DNA of 64,000 nucleotides from Talinum fruticosum. Its lineage: Eukaryota; Streptophyta; Magnoliopsida; Caryophyllales; Talinaceae. Position 1 is the first letter of the stretch. Every line of letters starts with the position of its first letter. The DNA lies in the NCBI GenBank assembly GCA_021018815.1, contig JAITYX010000002.1:9455001-9519000 (forward strand), given 5' to 3'. The position numbers and the translations under genes were made by a program. The notes under the pieces were generated by a model. It worked only from the letters and a program-made list of their open reading frames with translations, did not search any database and was not told the origin of the DNA. Below are positions 38,101-50,897 of the stretch, one piece after another.

Positions 38101-41100
38101 GATTTTGCTGCGACTAGATAGATGCCCATCACCATAAGCCATCAGATTTTGGAAAACTATGCACCATCTGTACACTAATCGTGCAAGGTCTGACACAGAC
38201 AAATAATAGCCTTACATATTAAGAGGAGCTTCACATGTTCAGCACCACAGGGCACCCAATCAGAATGCTCAATCCTGCAACATTAAAATATAGATGCATA
38301 GAAATATGACTTCTAGACCTGCAAGCAGTAATGACAAGAATAACACTAATTTCCATGTTGAAGTAATCTAATGATGCATCATGCATGGAGGATATGAGGA
38401 TCAGTTAGATTTCTGCTTTAATTGGCTACAATTATGGCCTTAACCATTTGATAATTTGGAACTTTTTATCTTTTAATTGCAACAAACTCTCCCAGAACCT
38501 ATATATGATTGGTACAAAACACCTAATTGGTTTTCCCCTTCCAAAGGCACACTTAAACTTGTGCTTGCTTTGGGACAATAATCACGTTTTCAGGAAGTTG
38601 TTAAATGAAAACCAAAAAGTCATACATAACTTGAGGGGACAAAAAGAAAGGGGGAAGAAAAGGAAAAATCATGTATGTGAGGGATCTCTCTCACAAAGGT
38701 GCATATTTGAATCAAACTGGAAAAGTACCAATTGATATAAACATAACAAGAGTATGGACAAGTTCAGTACAATGAAAAATAGAATGAATGACAAGTAATA
38801 AAGTCTCCTTTACCAAGTAGGTGACAGCCCAGCAGTTAAGAGCTTCATTGTAAAGATACTTGGGTCAAATATACCCTTCAACACTGTATTTAGTAATTTG
38901 GTCAGATACTATGAGCATTCTCATACCTCATTGCTCTCAAAACCCAACAGGAAGCAACACCCACTGCCCTACTCTGTAGTCCATACTACTAAACTAAGAT
39001 TCAAAAAAGAACTTTACATTCATGAAAGAGATGAAATTTTCCCAGTTTGACAGATGCAACAATTCAACATATTTGCTTCTGAGAGCATCTATACTCTATA
39101 CTGAAGTAGAACCAGCCAGCTTTCAAAAAATTAGTTAGCTAAAGAAATTTTCCTGGGATACTGTAACATGAAAAGGATTTCAGGTCTGTATTCTTCCTTA
39201 ATTTCCATCCGAAACTTGTTTCAACATATAGGCAACCACCGTAAATATGGAACAGAATAACAAAACTAGTTCACTAAAGCAATAAAAGATATATTGCAGC
39301 TTGATGTCTGGGTAACGGGAAATTTCCAAATGCTAATGAGGTGAGGGAGCGGGAAAAGCACAAAAGAACTTACCAATCCAATCCATACCATAGACCTTGA
39401 TCCCATCACCATTGAGCTGCTTTGCAAATTCACTATACCGGCCACTGTCGCAAGTAATAATCAGCGAACACATTAGTTATAAGCTTATCATACATACAAC
39501 ATGGAAAACTTATTATTCCCTGAAAAATCTTACAAACCTGTGCTCATTAAGGCCATGCAATAGAACAAGTACTGCCCTGCAGAACATCAACAAAAACATC
39601 AAGTTTGCATCAAACATTGGCAAAAGAAAAACAAGTGGCAACATAAGTCATTCTAATATATGTCTTTTATGGTGGCACTCATAATTAAGAGACAGCTTAA
39701 CTGTACACAGAATTCAACAGCACTAATAAGTTTGCAGAAAAAGCAATTGTTTGAAACAATGGGGATGCTAGAACTTTCCATGTAGTTCAAGCCAAGCATC
39801 ATTTTCCATGCTCTACCCCAACATAGTCTATCAATATAACTTTTTACCCCCACCATCTCTTTGTTTTGCTCTTGTAGAAGCATTCTCACCTCATCATTAA
39901 CTTCAGCATGCACTAGATCCTACAACAGTTACCAACAATGCCTACTCAAACAAATATACAGCTCCCTTTTCTTTCCTTTTATTTTTATTTTTTTTGGGGG
40001 GGATGTAGGACCCAATATAAGGGATGGGCTCCATTGGTCCTCGATAGAGCAGAGCAAGTAGAGCTCGCAAAGCTAGACAGTCGAAGCAACATGAGACAAT
40101 AAGACAATACAAATGCCAGACCTGCCTCGTGATTGTTGACAGAAACATCTATCAGATGCAGGAAGACCCTAATTTGGCCCAAAATCAACACTTTTTGGCA
40201 CTTCAGTCTGAAAACATGTTTTTGGTACATTTTAGTAATTTTCAAGGCAGACACGAAATTGACGAGATTAACAAGTGCAAGTGCCCCCGGCCAAAACAAA
40301 AGGGTATTGTCCGAAACACACATGCAGAGAGAGAGTGTTCATTGCGGAATTTAAACCTAGGTGGGCTCAATGGTCACGCCACTTGTCACCAGTAATCTAG
40401 GCCCCACTGCACCCCAACTGTACAGAGCAGCACACAGAGGCAAGCCCTCTTTCACCCCTCCAACCCCTCCCCCTGCCCCCAAAAAAAAGGTCCTGGAGCA
40501 CAGACGCATCCTCCATATAGGGCTGAATCATAGGTGGCCTGATTAGTTGTCCTACCTCTCAGCTCTTGCTTAGCTAACTTCAAAAACACTTCATCACAGA
40601 GACGTGAAAAGATTATTTCAGGTTCATTTATCGATAAAATAGAGCTGAAGTACCAAACTTTTTCAAACAATCATATCAGCAAATTGAAGCTATCTAGTAA
40701 ATGGTCCCCCTAGGAAGACTTTAATAGAGGATTTATACTAGGATATCCTCTGTTAGACTTCACCAACCTTTCTCCCCATGACCCATCCCCTTTGCCCTCT
40801 TTACTTGAAAACATCACCCATTGGGATGTGCTCCTGCTGGGATACTGAACCCAACATAGAAAGAATAAATAACCTATTCACTGACATACAACCCGATAAC
40901 TGTAAGGCAGAAAGGGAAAAATTGAGAGCTCAGGGCCATCTTTAAAGGTTTTGTTAGACTGAAGTTTTTTGTTGTGAATTGCCATTTGACCTTGAGCAGA
41001 AATTTGAGAAAAGTCTACAATGCCTACTGCCTAGTATGTAAAATTTCAAATATGGCATGCAACTGAAGACCTATATATAAATTGAAGTCAAGTATGCAAA

Positions 41101-42302
41101 ACTTTAAATATGGTATGCATTGAAGAGGTATGCAGGAGTTGAAGTCAGGCATACAGAACTTTACAAGTACGGCCCACCAAAATTATAGGAGCATCAATGT
41201 TATTTTACATTCAACCAAACAATGAGTCAAAGCCACAAAGGCCTTTACTCTAATGAAGGTGTTAGAGCTGGCCGGGCTCAATTTTCCCTGGCAAAAACAT
41301 CCGACGCCATTATGTCAAGAATAAAAATAAAATAAAAGCGACATTTTTTTGTAAATACAATCTACGTTAAACTACGAGTTGATTTATGTCAAGTTTAGGT
41401 AATTGCACCCAGAATAAAGAAATTTTAGGTAATGACTCTAAAATGTTCTTCTTCCCTGTTTCTTCTCCCACTTTTCTTTATTTCTTTAGACAATATTACA
41501 AATCTTGGCATTAATATTTCCAACTCATAGTCATTAGACTCGTTACCCTCGCCTTTGGTATTGCAAAGGTATAATTTGTATTGTATTACAAACTAGCATC
41601 ATCACAAACCTACAAACTTTTAATTGGTAAGGAGGCCCCAGTATCTCAAAAGAGAACTAAAACTGCCTTCAAATAGTATCCTACCTAAGCGATCCAAAAG
41701 GGTTTCTTTGGGGTGGGTAGCTTTCATTGACTTCCAATCTTTACTTGATAACATGTACACTAGCAAGCAAATTCATAAAGCGAAGGAGAATTTATAATCG
41801 AATTTGATTCCCTTTCCCCAAAAATCAAAATTCCCTAAATGGGCAAACAACTATCAACCACCATAAAACCAGAAATTGCCCACGAAAAAAAATTAAAAAA
41901 AAATTACCTGATACTCTTTGAGACAGGTGTCCAGGTCTGCGTGAACAAGGTGGCACCCCTCGGGGCGACAAACAGCGAGTAATCTCTCACCGACCTCTCA
42001 TCCTTATCCTCCCTCACCCGCCGTATCGCCAATGCGCGCCTCGCCGCCACCTCCTGATCCACCGTCATCCGCCGCGGTATGATCGCCGCCGGAATCCTCA
42101 CCACCGCCCCACTCCCCGCCGCCGCCTTCTCATCCGGCGCCTTTTCCAAGGCAGCGCGTCGAGGGTACCCGAAAACCCTAATCAACAGCAAGAGAACAGC
42201 CGTAACGATCCTCACGAGCGTCCTCCACGCGCGGACCGATAGCAGGGCATTAACGCGGCCGCTTGCCCCCGACGTCAGCATCTCCGGTCCCACCGCCGCC
42301 AT
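35149..42302 (-). CDS. Monoacylglycerol-lipase-like alpha/beta hydrolase
   Basis: A complete seven-exon gene, in transcript order 42302-41908, 39576-39538, 39444-39374, 37121-37057, 36963-36874, 36759-36667 and 35556-35149. All borders are GT-AG, and the 1,161 nt stay in frame for 386 residues. This family (plant MAGL, including caffeoylshikimate-esterase-like members) hydrolyses acylglycerols or related esters. The N-terminus has one hydrophobic segment (about residues 28-43, IVTAVLLLLIRVFG), then a basic region. The oxyanion HG motif is in VLVLLHGLNEHS-type sequence across exons 1-2. WIGHGGSDGLHSYVHSLDD follows in exons 3-4. The nucleophile Ser is in AHSTG (exon 5), Asp in SSDAVTDP and His in LLHDILFEPER (exon 7). 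The first Gly of the usual G-H-S-T-G elbow is Ala, and the Gly after the motif is also Ala (GA, not GG). No frameshift was found. Substrate cannot be told from sequence. Confidence 0.9.
35640..35765 (+). mobile_element. Candidate tRNA-derived SINE in lipase-like gene intron 6
   Basis: TTGGCCTAGTGAGGG near 35654 resembles a pol III A box, and GGGTTCCAAACCC near 35720 resembles a B box, about 55 bases downstream. That spacing fits a tRNA-derived promoter. It lies in opposite orientation to the host gene. No target duplication or tail was confirmed. Confidence 0.4.
36127..36178. repeat. 26-bp tandem duplication
   Basis: Two exact, adjacent 26-bp copies beginning AGTGATGAAGTTGATTAG, inside intron 6 of the lipase-like gene. 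Confidence 0.9.
39577..41907 (-). other. Large first intron of the lipase-like gene
   Basis: A 2.3-kb intron between the first coding exon and the 39-bp second exon. It contains homopolymer and G-rich stretches near 39,990 and a CT/purine-skewed segment near 40,440-40,490. I see no gene or clear transposon in it. Confidence 0.55.
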
Positions 42303-43204
42303 TTGTTCCGATCAACGAAAGATTACGAAAAGGGGAGAAAAATGAGAAAAATGAAAATTGAATCTTGAACTAATCTGGGTAGATTGTGCAAATGATTCTC
42401 TTTCTCTTTCGCCTCCCCTTTTCCTGTGTGAAAGTGAGCAGGAATTGAAGGAAGGAACCACCCCCAAAGATGGAAGAAATGAAGGAAGGAAGGAAAACAG
42501 GGGAAGACAGGGGGAATTGAAATCGTAACAGAGAAGATAGTGCAAATTCTGCAATGGAGGGAAGGTAATAGGAGAGAGAAAATCAAGCTAAGTTTAGGCA
42601 ATGGGCATCCACCATGGATCGATCGATCACAATCTCCAGTTCTTGTTTTCTGTTGCGTAACGAGAATTCCCGAATTTATAGGACCAAAATTGTGGTTAAT
42701 TTAAATTTGATTTTCGCCTCCTGATTTTTTTATTTTTTTATATGAATGAATGACGATGATGGATGGGCTGATGGCTGTTGTGGCTTATCAGATTTTCTCT
42801 CTCCTCTGCTTCATGGCGCGGCGTTTTATGTTACGTTGGGATTCGGCCGTTGGAGTTTTTTTTTTTTTTTTTTGAAAATTTAGTGATTGAATTTGATAAT
42901 GATAGTTGGTTCTAGAACATAATTTTATTTCGGAAGGATGTGTTTGTGTCTGCTTTCGGCGCCATCTCAGGCACGTGTGACGATTTTGTGGCTTCCAAGC
43001 TTTACTCTTATTTTGTGATCCCATTTATCGACAAATCCCTTGTCTTTATTATGCTTGAAAAAACAAAATTTAAGTCTTTTACTTTTAATTTTACTTTAGC
43101 AAAAACTCTTGAAAAAAAAATTAGCAAATACTACATTATTAGATCAAAATTATTAAGTGATCTCGACTTTATAAATTTGGGATTATAAAAATATTTTTAC
43201 TAAA

Positions 43205-43500
43205 GTAACTAATTTGAGTTTGAAAATCAAGGTCGGGTTCGAGTTTGACATATCTTGTCCGGGTTGTCCGAATTTTGTAACTAATTCGAGTTCGGAAAAA
43301 TTTGGACAATCGAGTTCCGACATTCATTCATTCATTTGAGTTTAGATATAATTTACTTCAAAATTTATAAAATTTTCAATAAAAACTCGGACATTTAGAT
43401 TTGGTCATTCAAATTCGAGTTCATATCTCGATCATAATCCGAATATAAAATTTTTATCCGAATATCCAAAATTTTCAAACCAAAATTTTTACCATCATTA
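43205..43500. repeat. Degenerate transposon-like block with CCGAA/CGGAC words
   Basis: Repeated words such as GTCCGAATTTTG, GGACAATCGAG and ATCCGAATATCC occur in both orientations. They match the vocabulary of the element at 19768-20112, suggesting an old copy of a related MITE. Ends are not defined. Confidence 0.4.
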
Positions 43501-46500
43501 ATTGAAAACGATACACAGGACACTAACTAGTTTGGTTGTTTGGTAAAATGAATTGAACCTTATCCTTTATCACTGTTAGATTGAGTGGTATTGTTTCCAT
43601 GGTACGCTGAGGATCTCATCAATTCAATTAGTGTACGTATGTGATAGAAACTATACTTGTAAAGATTATCACAGCATGTGAGATTTGACCCAATAATTCC
43701 AATGTAAGATAATTAAATTATAATTCTTTTTTGAATGGTGAAAAAAAAAGGACATACTGATTGTGTGCTTCTTGATGCATAAGGTACAAAATCACGTTAA
43801 GCGTCGTTACTTGTTTATTCACTCTTTTTTTAGCGTACGTCATTTAATTTTTTTAATAGAATCGCTCCAAATATTACACTCGATATTTTCCTATACTATT
43901 TCAATATCACTCTACCGATTAAACCCTATAATTTAAATTTAAATATAAACTTGTATCAAATACCATTCCTTCCAAACTACGAACAACAATATATGATTGA
44001 TACTACGATTATTGATATTGTGCATAACATCCTAAAATATGTCGTATTAGTCACACACGTTGGAAGAAATACTCATTAATGAACCTCCCAACAGACAGTC
44101 ACAATTACTATATCCACATATATGTCAAGATTTTATCGTGCAAAACATTCGTCCAGAAAAACAGTCGCAAAGTTCTGTAATGTCTATCAGTAGTTCAGTC
44201 AAGGAAAGCATTAGATATGCAATGGTTTTCAATCGGGGGAACGGGGTGGGGGAGGGTATGAATAGACAAGAGGTAGGGCAGAAAATGTTGATATAATAGT
44301 CAAATATAGAGGCTATAGCGTCTTATTCATAAAATACAAATTTACAAATAACTGAAAACACTGGTAAAGAATTAGATAAGATCAATATGAATCATTTTTT
44401 ATCGATAATTTTTACTGTAGACCGGATTTATGGATCTTTTATAATCTGGTGTAGTTTGGGAGAAAAGGTCTAATGTTTTTGGGAAAGGAGGAATATACAA
44501 AATAGGATGTGAATCTTAAAAATTAAATAAAATATCATATATGATAATTTGGGAGTGTAGACTCGAATGTATGGTATAATTTATATCGTTTATCTTCCAC
44601 TTTAAAGGGAAAAAAAAAAGGGGATGAGATGAGATTATGCCAACGAATTGGTAGATTGAAGTGTTTACTGTTTAGATTATTTGGTCTAAAATTTTCAAAT
44701 TTTTACTATTATATTAATTCATCATTTAGACTTTCATTTGAGTTTATTTGGTCTTATTAAAAGGGAAAAGAAAAATCTTTAACTTATTGTAGGCCTTTAG
44801 ATCATATTCGTAATATATATAATTTTCATTGAAAATCAAGTGAGTGTTATTCTATTGGTAATCACTCCACATTTTTATCATGTCCGTTAGGGTTTTAATT
44901 TTGGTAGAGATAATTTTCTTACTAGTTATGTAAAAACTTGGAATGTGTTGTGGGTTTGAACTTTTAGCCTAAATTTAGTATCCTTATCCCCTCCCTTGAA
45001 ATCTTTAAGTCCAACTAGATTTACCCCTAAAATGAGAACTATTGAGTATCCCACGCTCACCAAAAAAAAAAAAAAAAAAAACATTGAAAATCAAAATTCA
45101 TAATTAGAAATACTAGTATGAATATATGACCATTATATTAATACACGACATTGACAATACAAGCATATGTGTAATATTTTAAAATATTTGGGAAATTAGT
45201 TTACAAGTCCATTTTTTATACATAATGGAAATATTTAATTTTATGTTGCCATGTTACCAAACATATTCAATCACATATACTTACATGTTTTTTTAATGTT
45301 ACATGTATTAAAATCAAATTAAAGCATCTTTATTTACACTTATATACATGTTAAAATCAAATTAAATTATTTAAAACACCGTCCACAAATACTAATATAT
45401 TTATCTCTATTTCACGATACTTATCGTTTTTTGACTGTAACGCAATATCAAGGAATTATAAAATTTATGTTAAAAAATCAAATTGTCTCAAGATTTAACT
45501 AAAAATGAAGAAAATCAATAGAAAATGAGAGGAAAAAAAATTAGTAAAAATAGAGTTGGTAAAATAATAATTAATGTATCATTAGAATCATAAATTTACA
45601 TGTATTATAAAATTAAAAAAAATAATTGAAGTGACATATATTGTACAACAAAAAATCAAAATAATTAATGTTTTTTTATAAGACGAGAAAAGATTTGCTG
45701 AACTTGGCCTGTGGTTGAAAACGAGGTAGGAGAGAGATAGAAGCATTGGCCCATATATTGTCATCATAAACTCGGCGTATTCATGGGCCGAAATTAGAGA
45801 CGTTCACACAAAACCATATATCATAATAATCAATCTCAATTTTTTCTTTCTTTTAAAGTATTGACTGTTTGTATTTCATATATGACTCTTCAATTCTTTT
45901 TCTCTAATTTCATTAAATTTTTTTGATATTTGGGCTGAATTTTCAACCATAAAATTTCATAGTTTGAATTTTAGCGCATGCGGACCGATTCATAGCCATA
46001 GTCATTGGACAAGCTAACTAGGGGGTGTCTTAGTAGTAAGAAACATTGATTAAACCCGCCTCCCAAATGACGATGAAAATATTAATTTTATATGATACCC
46101 TCTCCATCCTAAAAATAATATTTTTATAAATTTTTTACCATCTCTAAGGTAACACGGGCCATTAATTTTTATTTTTATAATTTAGTAATTTATAAAACTA
46201 TACTCTAATAAAAAAATTCATAAATTATATTTAATGGGGAATCTTTTTATATAAAAAGTGTATTTTGTAATTTTACAAAGTATGTCCTCATTAATAAGAA
46301 ATTTACTTTAATCATAAAGTCAAACACAATGAATCCATGACTAAGCATGATATTACACTGATAATTACCAAATATATTTTATTATCCTTTTTCTTAGTTT
46401 ACTTAATCCGAATACATTATTTTTGTAATAAAAAATATAAATAATCAAGTCAAAATTCGAGTCCAAACCGTTCTTATGCATGTATCGTTAGCTTAGATAC

Positions 46501-47128
46501 ACTTTTCATACTCAAATTTTTATCGTCATCCTTATCAACAACCTTAAATAAACACGTTATCGAAATTTAAAATTTGACCTCTTAATATGAAAAGTTATCA
46601 ACATTGAACGATGACCATATCATGATATTATGGCCACTCACCACCATCCATGACACTTACTTACACATGTATGATGATTATGTATATAGATTGTATCATT
46701 TTGTTTCCTTAAAGAAAAATAAAATAAAATAAAATAAAAAAATTGAGAAAAAAGACTTGTTCAAAATTGAATAGGTCCAAACCAAACATCAATTTATGAT
46801 TATATTGATTAAGTTGGTAGGAGTCAAGGATCAATTCTTTATTTATTCCATAATTTTGACATTCTATTTTGTGTTCATATCCGTGATATTCATATGTTTA
46901 ACATACGATAATTAATTTAGTGGTCAAGACTTAAGTCCGAAGTACATTAGGTCTCAGTGTTCGATTTCTCTCTCCCAATTGTATTGTAATGCCTTTTATG
47001 ACTCCTCTCGCACACAAAAAAACGATAATTAACATGATGTAAAATATGTTTACATAAAAAATGTACCGATTTATTATAATTATTTTTTTAAATTTTTTAA
47101 AATTTATTATTTTCACAATAATACTTTC

Positions 47129-47602
47129 ATATGATTACGACACATTAAATTAGTATAGATTCTATGTGTAGTTTATTAGCATATTTTGAATGATAGTGAC
47201 CACAATGAGATATTATACCACATAAATTTCAGAAGAGGCATAATGTGACTTGTTATTTATAAAAGGAAATGGAAATGTGAATCAAATACAATACTATAAC
47301 CTAAAAAAGACAATATTAATCATTACGTTTCATAATACTTGTCATATTTGGACTACGACACATTTCATATGATTATGACACATTAAATCACTGTAAATTC
47401 TATGTCCACTTTATTAGTATATTTCGAATGACAAGTGACGACAATGAGATATTAGACTATATAAATTCCAAAAGGCGTAATGTGACTTGTTACTTATAAA
47501 AGAAAATGAAAATGTGATTCAAATACAATACTATAACCTAAAAGACATAATAATACTAATTTCGTTTCACAATACTTGTCATATTTGGACTCGGAAGGAA
47601 TA
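47129..47602. repeat. Tandem duplication of a 237-bp unit
   Basis: The unit starting CATATGATTACGACACATTA at 47129 recurs at 47366 as CATATGATTATGACACATTA. The two copies stay alignable for their full length with scattered substitutions and small indels. Confidence 0.8.
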
Positions 47603-48040
47603 CTAAGGAATCATAAATTTTTTAACAAATTTTGTGTTAAAAGATAGGTTACCTCTAGGTTTCATTAAAAACGAAACAAGTGAATGAAAAAGGTAATATA
47701 GATAAAATTGATAAATTAATTATTAATATATTATTAAAATTATAAAATGATAGATATTTTAAAATAAAAAAAAGTAAATTAAAGAGATAACAATTGTTAC
47801 ATGATTCCGAACCCATAGACATGAGATCGGTAAAAATTTTACACCCTACAATCCTCGATTTTCCTTCTCCTCCGATGTAATAACACATAACTCGGGACTT
47901 TTTAAACTTACAAAAATAACTAAATGACATGTATCGTAAAACTGGACAAAGTAAAGATGATCTTAATTGTTAGGCAGTCGTATTACAAAAAAGATTGTTC
48001 CAACCGCGGCGAGTTGAATTGACCTTGTAAGTTTATTACT

Positions 48041-48212
48041 AGTATTATATGCATTTCTTCTCTGGTCCAACCAACATCCTCCGGCTCCCTTTCTCTCTCT
48101 TCTCTCTCTCTCCCTCTCCCTCCTCTGTGCAGGTGCATTGCGTACTAGCTAGTCGTGCCCACTTCCCAGTCCCCGGGAAGCTAATCGCGTTGCTTTCGAC
48201 GAATTCATCCAG
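48041..48212 (+). promoter_or_regulatory. Probable promoter and first leader exon of the channel gene
   Basis: A CT-rich stretch (about 48085-48125) precedes a GC-richer segment ending in CATCCAG, with a possible donor GT at 48213. The first coding exon begins only at 50883 behind a clear TTTTGCAG acceptor, so an upstream leader exon must exist and this is the best candidate. Exact borders are inferred. Confidence 0.4.
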
Positions 48213-48792
48213 GTTCATCCTTCTCTTTCTTACTTCATAGACTTTAATTGCACTTCCATGCTGGAATTTCAGCTTTTGCTTGGTTGAATCGCTGCTCGGA
48301 TTTCGCGTGTACTCGTAGTTTACGAGTTGCATTATGGGTTATTTCGTTCTAGGTTAATTTTGTTGGCATTAATTGGGTTTTTTCAAATTTTTAAATCAAG
48401 TTTATTGTTGATATAAGTCGGTGATATGTGATATTTTGTGGAATTTTGCTTCTACATGTTCATGCTTAGGTGTCTTTCTCCCTGCTTTCCCTTCTCATTC
48501 TGGATTGTAGATCGAAAATTAGTAAAGTGTACCAATTATATTTTTTTCTTCTTTATTTATTTTTATAGAAGATCATAGTGTGTAGGCAGATTTTGAGAGG
48601 CACTTTTTTTTGTTTTGTTTTGTTTTTGCTTTTGGTGTAAGGGAGACGCAAGGGCCAATTTAGTCGGAATGATATGGATAATTTGCCGTATATATATAAA
48701 GATTTAGTGAAAGTCTTTTGACACCAAAAACATAAATTATTACTCTTGATATGTTCAAAGCTAGTTTTATCAGTTTCTCCCAAGCACAACTT

Positions 48793-49861
48793 GGGGCGCG
48801 TTCGGTAAAATTAGCTGTTTAAGTAGTGGTTAGCTGGTTTTAGCTGGTAGCTGTTTTATTAGCTACTGACTAGTGGTTAGATGTTCAACTAGTGATTTGA
48901 GATAAGTGTGTTTGGTAATAGTAACTTGTTTAAGTAGCGATTTGTATAAAATGACATAAAAGGACATAATTGATTAAAGATTTTAGAAAATAAAAAGGAG
49001 AATTTTGGAAATTATGTGTAAACACTAGGTAGTGTTTTTGAAAACATTACTTTAAGTAGCTTTTCAAAAACACTACCTAAAACTCTAATCACTATGTCAA
49101 ACACTACTCGCCGAACAGTTACATTTTTAGATATGTAGTGTTTTACATCCTCCAAAACACTAATCACTACCTCAAAAGCTATTGCCGAACACAAATGTTA
49201 CACTATTGAAAATTAGATTTTAGATTTTGAGCTCCGAACACCAATATTAACTAATTTGACTTGGTCAAAATAGAAAAAGTTACTTCAAAGGTTACTGTCT
49301 AAGGTAGTTACTGTTTCATATTTTACCCCTTAATGGAACTTGCTATACCACTGTAGGTAAGAGCAAAGATGGAGATCACTTTAAGGGTATGTTCGACACT
49401 AGTTTTTGAGGTAGTGGTTAGTGTTTTGGAAGAGGTAAAACGCTGCTTGTCTAAAAATGTAAGTGTTTGGTAAAGTAGTGTTTGACATAATAATTAGAGT
49501 CTTAGGAAGTGTTTTCAAAAAATTACTCAAAGTAATGTTTTCAAAAACACTACCTAGTGTTTGCACATATATTTTCGAAATTCTCTTTTTATTTTCTAAA
49601 AGCTTTTATTAATTATGTACTTTAAAGTCATTTCATACAAATCTGCTACTTAAACATCTACGATTAACGAACACACTTATCTTAAACCACTAGTTGAACA
49701 TCTAATCACTAACCACTAGTCAATAACAGCTAATCGCTAAGAAAACAGTTAACAAAACAGTTAACAGCTACTAAAATAGCTAACCACCACTAAAACATCT
49801 AATTTAGCTACTAAAATAGCTAACCACCACTAGAACATATACTTTTATCGAACACGCCCTA
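48793..49861. mobile_element. 1.07-kb fold-back transposon in the channel gene leader region
   Basis: The left end GGGGCGCGTTCGGTAAAA is inverted at the right end (reverse complement TAGGGCGTGTTCGATAAAA). Inverted similarity then continues inward for about 400 bp on each side, leaving a unique centre of roughly 49,200-49,385. Inside each arm, shorter palindromes built on ACACTACCTAG and GTAGTGTTTTTGAAAACA give nested hairpins. No coding capacity and no certain target duplication were seen; the tip resembles hAT or Harbinger MITEs, and I cannot choose between them. Confidence 0.75.
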
Positions 49862-50217
49862 AGTACTGATTAGAGGATGGTGAATGAAGTTGTAAATAAA
49901 GTGTGATTTTGACAAAAAAGTGTTTTCATATAGGAGTGATCTGTAGTATGTATAAAAGCCTTTTTCTCAAGTTGTCATTTTCATTATCAATAAAAATCGG
50001 ATTTTTGTTTTTTAAAAACTGAAGAACTAATATATAACTGTATTGTTGGAAACACCCTAGTATACACTACATGGAGAAGCTATTTCAGATCACTCAGCAA
50101 AGCAAAATAAAAGTAATTTGTATGTCCTTGATTTTTTGGTAATGTGTTTACTGGTAAAGGTTTTTTCAGCTTGTTTGTGACTTGCGTGAGCTGATGTCAT
50201 CCCAAATCTGCTACTTT

Positions 50218-50659
50218 AGGCAATCTCCAATGAGGGCAACTCCCATTGGGTTGCTCCGAATGCCACATGTGCAAGGGAGTTGCTCACTTTTGGTTCCTAT
50301 TGTCAATGGTAGCTACTCATCCTAGTTGCTTCACAATAGATTTATTATAAATTGGCCAAAAAAACCAAAAAGAAAAAGTTTCAGACAAGGGGCCCGCCTC
50401 TGCCAGCCTCACTCTCATTCCCTAGCATCCTCCTCACGTGCTTGACCCATCTCTCCTCGCTTGTTCCCACACGAATCCTTCGTTCGCCCGCCTCCCTTTT
50501 TCTTTCTCCTCTTTCCAGTTGCTCTACCTAGCTCCTCCATGAAGCAACTCTTCACAGCTCCTTCCTTCCAGCTCCCCTCCCTCCCTATTTTCTTTCCCCA
50601 TTTCTCTCTTCTCCACCTAGGAGCAACTCAGTGAGAGTTGATCCCATTGGAGATAGTCT
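50218..50659. mobile_element. MITE with AGNCNATCTCCAATG ends
   Basis: AGGCAATCTCCAATGAGGGC at 50218 is inverted at 50640-50659 (reverse complement AGACTATCTCCAATGGGATC). The ATCTCCAATG terminus is common in plant MITEs. The interior is CT-rich and relatively GC-rich. It lies about 220 bp before the first coding exon of the channel gene. The flanks show no clear target duplication. Confidence 0.65.
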
Positions 50660-50897
50660 AAAAGTAATCTCTAATGTAAGATGGTGTTTGGTTGTCCTAG
50701 TAGCAACTACTAACTGCATCAACGAACTGTAAAAATGAACCGTCCTATAGATGGTTTTAATTGTATATTAGATAGCAATGTTAAGATTTTCGTTTTATGT
50801 TAAATCCTATAAAGATGGCCTTGAGAAATGGACATGGAATATTTTGGTTGACATTATACATTATTTACTTGAACTTTTGCAGTTGAAAAACTTTGAT

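Larger units (their letters stand above)
42303..48040. other. Divergent intergenic region upstream of lipase-like and channel genes
   Basis: The first 300 bases or so are the promoter and leader of the lipase-like gene, with GAAGGAAGG-type purine repeats near 42,430-42,500. The remainder is very AT-rich. At 43205-43500 is a block of GTCCGAATT and TCGGACA words, like the interior of the fold-back element at 19.8 kb. A 237-bp tandem pair lies at 47129-47602. No gene is seen. Confidence 0.5.
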
